From Oxytricha trifallax (Eukaryota > Ciliophora > Spirotrichea > Sporadotrichida > Oxytrichidae), in assembly GCA_000711775.1 (NCBI GenBank), contig ARYC01000411.1, positions 1-64,000 of the forward strand: a stretch of DNA of 64,000 bases. The letters run 5' to 3'. Of the stretch, positions 57,460-64,000 are shown one piece after another. The position numbers were made by a program, and so were the translations under genes. The notes beneath the pieces were generated by a model that saw only the letters and a list, made by a program, of their open reading frames with translations, ran no database searches and was not told the origin of the DNA. The first letter of the stretch is position 1; each line of letters starts with the position of its first letter.

Positions 57460-59900
57460 GTTTCTCTCTTTAGTAGTAATCAGATTAACATTCAGATATA
57501 TTAAATATATAATTCACTGAAACTTAACAGAGATTAAGGAGACAGACCCCAGTGAGATTACAAGAGACTGGTTCTTAAAAACATGGAAAAGATAATCTTG
57601 AAAATTGACATATTCCTCAAACTAAAAAAGTGTGAAAGTAAAAAAAAACAGGAGAGCATTTCAAAAAAAGTGAAACAAAATATTTGTAATGAAGAATATC
57701 ATTGATACCATGTTGATGATCAGCTCACGCACGCAAAACAATCAAAAACTTTGGAATGTAGCACTTCTGCATTATTCACAAAGTATTTGTGGACGCGAAC
57801 AAAATGAGAACATGTAATCTGATAAACACACCTGGAAATCCATACAGATTCTCTTATAAATCAAGAAGAAAATGATAATTAACATGAAGATTAACAGATC
57901 TGAATAGATTGAGATAATTACAAACATGGTATGGTTAGAAAAAAAAATAAGAAAGATCGAGACACAAAAATACTAAATCCCAAAACTCCATATTGATAAA
58001 ATTAGTAAATATTAGGAAAATTGGTAATAATTTCAAAATCAAGCAATAATAAAAATTTATTTTAGTTTAAAACCTATTAATTAAAGTTATTAATCAATAT
58101 GATTTCTTAAGTATTTTAATATATTAAAAAATCTTAAAAATCTTAAAAAATAAATGCGCTCTAAATTTTTCGTAATAGTACTTGTATACTATCAGTATAA
58201 TATTCAAGAAGAATACTCAGCTAATTCACTAAGTCTATAATCTACAATCATTTTTATTAATAAGTATATTCTTAATTAAATAGAACATTAATCCTTCTTG
58301 TAAATTTTCTTAATTTTTTTTCTCCAAAAAACTCTACCAAAGTCTACCAAATTTTATATAAAATTTCTTTTTTTCTTTAAATGATTAATTTGTTTTTATT
58401 TGTCAATTAGCTAATCTTATCTAAAATTTATATGATGTATTTTCATTAAATTTATTAATATTTTCATAATAAAAAGTAACAAATATTCACTTATCTATAA
58501 TTAAGTAAATTGTTAGACTAAACTTAAACAAGTCTAGTATATTTAAAACTTATTATGTTTATAAACTGATAATTTTTATCATAAATAGAACTCACTAATT
58601 TATTCAATCGCATATTTGAATATTGCATATTAAATCTCTCAGTATTAGATAAAATTTAATTGACTTATATTTAATCAACTTTATTTGTTAAATTTCATAG
58701 CAATGAACCTTTAAGTTTGAATCTTATTCTAAAATACCTTATTGTTTCTTAAATTATTAAATAAGGTATTTTAAGTACTATACTACTTTAGTACTTTTAA
58801 TTTTAGAATTTAAGTTTTTAATATTAATTTTTTAAGTTTCAATTAATATTAATATTAATCTATGGCTTAAATTAATAAACTTATGGCTCTATTAGATAGT
58901 TTAAAAAAGAATAACTTTTAATTAATATATAAAAGAATGTAGAATAAAAATGTAAAAATTTTGATCTTTTAATTTCAATAAGCTTATAATTTTTTGTTTT
59001 ATCATTAAAACTATAATAAATTTTTAATAAAAAACTGTAGTTATAATGAAAGATGATTTTTAAAACAAACTTCAGATTTTTTTATTAGAAGATTGAAAAT
59101 AATTTAATGACTATAAAATCCATATTGGCTCTTATGAAATATGATTAAAAACATGTTTTTCATTAATACGTTGAGCTCCTGATTTTAGTATAAAAACAAT
59201 TAAATAAATTGGTATCTCAATTAAAAAATATAGATAAATTCGAGCAAAGTGAAAGGCTTAAAATTATAAAATTAAATGCATCTGTAATTAGGGAATTGAT
59301 ATTTATGAATAAGGATTAAAGATTATTTAAAGATATACAAGATTAATTTCGACTCTGATTAACTTTTTGATAATTTCAAGAATTTAGTATTCTTTGACAA
59401 AATCGCTAAAATACCTGAGTTTTAAAATATTTGATATAAATTAATTTAAAAATGAATGAAAATCATGAACACTTAGCTCAATTAATCAATAATTGATGGA
59501 CCACAATACCCTCTGTTTTATGTTTTCAAAACTCTTTTAAGTTTTGTAAAAAAGGCCCCGAAGGTCACCCTAGTTGCATAAATAAATAATCTGGGTTTAT
59601 GTTCTAAGTTTTAATATAAGACTTTTATTAAATTTGAGGAGGTTTTTGCTTAGAAAATAAAAGGAAATTAATTAAGTCAATCTACTCTTAATGCAATTCT
59701 GAAAGCCAAAATAGTATACTGACAAATAGTTAGACGAAACGGAATTAATAAGTCAAAAATCAAGGATATTATTTAGTTAATTAATATGTATAAAATATAA
59801 AGAGAATTAAGTATTTTATTTTTAATATAATTAAAGTTAATAAATAATTAAACTTTGACCCCAATATCTATATCTCACTGTTATTTCATATGCCTGTGTT
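57460..59900. other. Long AT-rich stretch without recognisable genes
   Basis: Frames are short in both codes and no family motif was seen. The part from about 58000 is extremely AT-rich. It is probably eliminated intergenic DNA or old transposon remains; a faint resemblance to the TBE transposase N-terminus near 59300 was not strong enough to call. Confidence 0.4.
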
Positions 59901-60269
59901 TACCAATCAATTAAGAAAATATTCAGAGTAATATATGTCCTAAAAAATAGCCCAATATTTGACTAATTTAAACTAATTACAACCAATAAAATTTAAACAT
60001 TTAAGTGAAAAAAGACAGAAAGGCTTAATGGTGTAAAATCAGAGATAGTTATAATATAGAGGAGAAGAATCACAAAATAATCTCTTATTATGGTACTATA
60101 TAGCTGGAGTCTTGTTTACAAAGTTGTGAATTTCAATATTATCTAATTTACCTAAAGTTACTTAATAATTCAGAAATAAATATGTTGACTATGAGTTCAT
60201 TATGTTTTTTTAAAAATAATTTATCAGTTCTTTTAACAAAAGAATCAAGAAAAAAACATGATAAATTGA

Positions 60270-60490
60270 ACTTAACATCACTATATAATGTTCACAATAA
60301 CCTCAATTTAATGGTATTGTTTTATATTTGCGAATATTACAAGGCAACAACAAGAAAATATTGGTCCTATCACTAGATGCATAATTTGAAGATAACTACA
60401 ATTAATTTTATAAAAATGCTGCTAATAGAGTAAGGGATGATAAAGCAAATTCATAATCGATAAAAGAGATTATTTGTTTATTAATAAATT
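60270..60490 (+). pseudogene. Remnant of a TBE transposase C-terminus
   Basis: The segment CCTCAATTTAATGGTATTG through CACTAGATGCATAATTTGAA and GCTGCTAATAGAGTAAGGGA parallels TBE B at 31920-32080 (CCTCAGTTCAATGGAATTGA and CACTTGATGCATGACTTGAA). The FNGIE region corresponds to FNGIV. Many substitutions and indels; not functional. Confidence 0.72.
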
Positions 60491-60499
60491 TTAATTTAA

Positions 60500-61620
60500 A
60501 CTAGAGAATAAGTCAACATATTAAATGATCTTTTAAAAATATTTGAACTTCATTTTATATCTTCTTTTAATTCCTTCCTTCGACCAATGCTTTTTCTCTC
60601 AGTAATAACATCTATGTCTGTTTTAATCACTTATAGTATTTTGGTATTTCAACATATTCTAAGATTCTCAAACTCAATTCATAATTTGCTCGATATTTTC
60701 TTTCTTTCCTTCTCTTTTTTTAATTTATTCGATATTTTATCAAATATATATTGGTGATAGAAATACTTAAACTTTTAGTCTTATTTGAGATTTAAAGATA
60801 CTTATACAATTCTAATTGGCAGGCATCATTAATTTTAATTCTTTTTTCTCCTTTTCTAAAAGAAATGCTGAAAATTTTCTTATAAGCTCCTTAAATTGCA
60901 TCATTTAATCAATTTAATCAATAAGGTCTAAAGATTCAAGAACGCCAAAGAAGAAATTTTATTGTGTCAACTAATTTGAGAGTTGTAACTTTGATGAAAG
61001 ATATACAACAATATTTGGATCATTCTCATAACATAACCCTATAGATTTTCCACTTAATATTTTGGGTATTCAAGGATCGCAATCATTTTTATTTCTATAG
61101 TCTGCTAAGTAGATAATTTAAAAACAAGATTTTCGTCCCTTTTTAGAGATAATAAAAATAATCAAACTATAATTTATTTGTTATTATTTTTAAAAATACT
61201 ACCTTTATTTACTAAGAATAAGTAAAGGTCCTCCATACTTTAGAATTTCATATCATCATTCATAGACAGAATCTTTTATTATAAAATCAATGAAAAATAA
61301 GGAATATCTTTTCTAAAATTATTAAAATCTTTTTTATAAATAAGGAAAATCTATTGAAAGCCAACTTTGAAAGGATACAAAGAGGATATTTGAGAATTTT
61401 TCTCAAAGTTTCACAAATTAATTTCTATTTTATCAAACTTTCTCCTTTAAATCTTCCAAATAATGTTTCATTATTAAAAGTGCATCTTAAAATAAGCTCA
61501 AACTTAATTAAGAGATGAATTTCTAGGTATAAACATTATTAGAAGGAAAAAATATTAAAAGTAATTAAATGTCTTTACTATAAAATTATTTTATATTTTG
61601 ATTTGGAGAATCTTTAGTGA
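60500..61620 (-). pseudogene. Remnant of a TBE 22-kDa gene and its promoter
   Basis: On the minus strand, MNDDMKFQSMEDLYLFLVNK and NNNKQIIV then LFL follow the order of the TBE B 22-kDa start. Sequence at 60560-61000 follows its tail. Next to it, GATTTGGAGAATCTTTAG and TTTAGGAGCATTTATT (about 61595-61650) recall the B promoter (GATTTGGAGGACCTCCTAG). Together with 60270-60490 this is a decayed B-subfamily element; no terminal repeats found. Confidence 0.65.
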
Positions 61621-61799
61621 TCAAAACTACTTTAGGAGCATTTATTATTTACTATTAATTTATATTTATCAAAATTGAAGAAAATATTTAAATTGATTAA
61701 ATTAATTAACATTTCAATTATATTTTTATGACTGGACTTAAGTTTTTAGCTCCTATATTGTAGATAGGTCATCAAAAGTTTTTGACATATATTTCAAAA

Positions 61800-63830
61800 T
61801 AAATCTCGTACCTAGGCAGTAGTTTTTCAATGATTATTTTTTTTCAATAATTTATTTCATGTCGTTCTAATTCTGCTTCAACTTAGGAAATCTCTTCCCA
61901 ACTAATATTTGAATGAGGATAACAATCAGAGAATATATGTCTTATCTGCAGTCCACATTCTCAACTTCATCATTATTAAGTTAGTCTTGATAAGGTGTCA
62001 TTGGCATCATATAAGACACGTCTAATTTAGCATTGATCAAATTTTTTTTTAGTTAAGAAATTGTAGAAATAAATGTTCAAATCTAATTATAGTTATTTAT
62101 TGAATGATTGTTTATAATTGTTTGTCCCACTTTAAAAATGATAGTTTGAAGCATTATTATTAATAAATATTTTAGTAACTTTATTCCATTGTAATTAACT
62201 ATATTTAACTTTATTGATTTTTTAAAAATTTTAGAATGTGAACTAAGTTTTTAATCATTTCTGATAGATACTTTTTAAAATGCTAATTTAACTATTTTAA
62301 ATGCCTTAACTATATATTTATTCAAGAATCAGGTTTCTTTGATCAGTAAAAATAGAGCACAGAAATTTATCAAAATGAACAATCTTTTTTAATAAATTTA
62401 CTAATATATTTCAAATAGTTTAATAATTAGGATTGTGATGAGAATATTATATTTATTCAACTATATATAAAATACATAATGATAAAATTATTACTGTTAA
62501 TAATATGATAACAAAATGGATGATTAAACATGATCTTCCTTTTTTTCTATCATTTCTGAAAGTAAAGTTTAAGAAATTACTTTTGTTAATATATTAGTTA
62601 AAAACATATTATTAAGATACCAATGTTACACATGCATTTCTTGATCTCGCTTATTTTACTTATATTTGATAATTCTTAGCAGTTGAGTGTTTATAATTTT
62701 TTATGAGAACATTCGAGTTTTCATCATCATAAATTTTTATTGTTTTGAGAGACAGATATCTATGAACAATGCCAGCTGAATGTAATTCCTAAACAGCTTT
62801 AAAAGTGCTAATTAAAGCTCTTAAACAATGCTCTCTGCTTTGCTGCATAATGAACTGACCAAACTGCACTCTCAATCAAGTATTTTTAGTTTCAGCATTT
62901 GATTGTCATAAGATATTACGATTACTCAATCATAGCTTGGTCCTACTTCAAAATTCCTTAAAAAGGACAAAATCTTGAACTCAGTCCATAGTTGCTTAAC
63001 TAAGTTAAATTTCGAGTTTATTTCGTCATAACAATAATTGACTTGTAATCCTTTCACTTGATTAAATGCTGCCTCGTCGTTTATTAGAATTTATTAATCT
63101 TTCGATAACTAAAGTATCATTTGAATCTCATTCCTAATGAATGGGTTGAGATTAACCGTAAAACCTAGCTCTGCATTCTCATAAGTGTGATTAATTACAA
63201 ATTTTGAATTGGCTAAAACTGTGTCAATATATTACAAATTTGAGTCTCATTTTAATTGATAAAAATTTGTGATTGATTTTTAGACTAGTCGAAATGATGT
63301 GATTGATCTCTATTTATTTCACCACCTATATTATTAATTCAGTAATATCTTACAAGTTAAGGGTAACTATTTTGTAAAAGTTCATCTATGCTATGATACC
63401 TCAAATGAGTTAGGAGCAACTCTTTAGTCTTGTAAGCTTTTTATTCCTCATTTTTTAAGCATACTTGGCATCTGTATATTCCCCCCTTTTTTGAGTTAAA
63501 TGAATTTACCATTATTTCTAGTATGAGTTCATTAATGCCGTTTTAATTCAACTCCGTTGTGCAAATTCTTACACTGATCTAACTCATAAAGATTCGTGGG
63601 TTATTTTGATTTATTGCTGGTTCTTGATGTTCTTCAGGCCTGCCATCTAATATAAAATTGCTTGTAGCTTTAGTCTTTTTTTGTTGACGATGATTTATGA
63701 ATTTTTTATCTGCTCATTACTATTTTAAATCAAGCTGCTTTTATTAGAAGACTCATTGTTATTTAAAGAATCATTACTCGAATCAGAATTTGAAGAAAGT
63801 GAAGAAGAAAGTTTTCATATTTAATACAAT
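61800..63830 (-). pseudogene. Zinc-finger/pseudokinase reading, possibly TBE-derived
   Basis: Minus strand: a Ser/Asn-rich start near 63820 is followed by a C2H2-type finger YRCQVCLKNEEQKAYKTKEL-LLTHLRYH (about 63480-63390). A kinase-like region follows: FNLVKQLWTEFKILSFLRNF, AVQELHSAGIVHRYLSLKTI (HRD changed to HRY, lysine lost), then after a gap YMMPMTPYQDQL and CRQDIYSLIVILIQILVGKR (D-x-x-S-L-x-V pattern). The finger-then-kinase order is the same as in TBE 57-kDa proteins, but orientation is opposite to that expected from the adjacent TBE remnant. Frames are interrupted. It may be a rearranged old TBE gene or a host gene with IESs. Confidence 0.45.
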
Positions 63831-64000
63831 TAAATTAAGAATTTAAAGATAAGGGTATTAAACATTAACATAAAATAATCAGGGTCTCGGGGGAAGTTTA
63901 TTTAAAAATTTATGTTCACAATTTTAGGAAAAATAAAAATCTGAGATTACTGTAGAAAATTAAAGCAAATCCTAAAAATGAGTTGTAAGTCAAAACTAAT

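Noticed and set aside
59290-59960. N-terminal part of the decayed TBE transposase
   Set aside because: Scattered matches (for example TTGATATTTATGAATAAGG near 59297) are too weak to separate from chance in this composition.
1-64000. Most short open frames in the standard code on both strands
   Set aside because: They overlap longer protein-like readings in the ciliate code (TAA/TAG as Gln), or are random in AT-rich DNA; for example 10195-10467 (+) overlies permease blocks on the other strand and 3719-4045 (+) overlies the RING-CH/FHA tail.
1-64000. Euplotes-type code (TGA as Cys) or standard code
   Set aside because: TGA ends conserved proteins at the expected place (for example at 1433, 42053 and 47084), while TAA/TAG fall inside conserved domains at glutamine positions.
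1-64000. Bacterial features (operons, Shine-Dalgarno sites, CRISPR arrays, riboswitches)
   Set aside because: The window is eukaryotic, with spliceosomal introns, SYF1, poly(A)-binding protein and RING-CH genes. The repeats seen are inverted or dispersed, not CRISPR-like.

Overview
The window looks like germline (micronuclear) DNA of a spirotrichous ciliate close to Oxytricha or Stylonychia. Four observations support this. (1) Conserved genes read through only if TAA and TAG are glutamine and TGA is the sole stop. (2) Genes are AT-rich with short GT...AG introns. (3) Coding blocks (MDSs) are separated by AT-rich internal eliminated sequences (IESs) bounded by short repeats (pointers), and removing the spacer restores the frame. 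(4) Transposons end in C4A4C4 telomere-like repeats, as TBE (telomere-bearing element) transposons do. All protein reading below uses that code; calls come from motif recognition, not searches.

Layout. 0.5-1.4 kb: C-terminal part of glutamate-cysteine ligase (+). 1.5-3.5 kb: membrane protein with an RGS-like domain, split by a long-palindrome element (+). 3.7-5.4 kb: RING-CH plus FHA protein (-). 6.5-8.4 kb: two unrecognised genes (-). 8.9-17.9 kb: three tandem amino-acid permease paralogues (-) whose IESs carry a tRNA-related SINE candidate, a foreign coding exon and a GC-rich insert. 18.2-21.6 kb: leucine-rich-repeat gene (-). 21.9-23.4 kb: membrane protein (-), possibly with an inverted block. 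24.0-28.1 kb: SYF1/XAB2 splicing factor (+). 28.3-39.6 kb: zinc-finger gene (-) interrupted by a palindromic element and by an 8.1 kb nested pair of TBEs. 40.0-44.3 kb: poly(A)-binding-protein locus (-). 44.9-46.9 kb: scrambled alpha/beta hydrolase gene. 47.1-49.6 kb: CLC chloride channel (-), cut at a third TBE (49.6-53.7 kb). 53.7-57.0 kb: decayed LINE. 57.2-57.5 kb: EF-hand-like block. 57.5-59.9 kb: AT-rich, nothing recognised. 60.2-61.6 kb: decayed TBE. 61.8-63.8 kb: zinc-finger/pseudokinase reading.

The strongest result is the scrambled hydrolase gene. Its blocks lie in the order 2(-),6(-),5(-),4(-),3(-),1(+). Five pointers of 8-17 bp specify every junction and each join keeps the frame. 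The second is the TBE set: one copy sits in the transposase gene of another, with AAT duplications at both levels, and the outer copy sits in coding sequence that closes in frame when it is removed. The third is a palindromic family of about 420 bp found in three genes and bounded by TA; one excision gives an unambiguous in-frame join.
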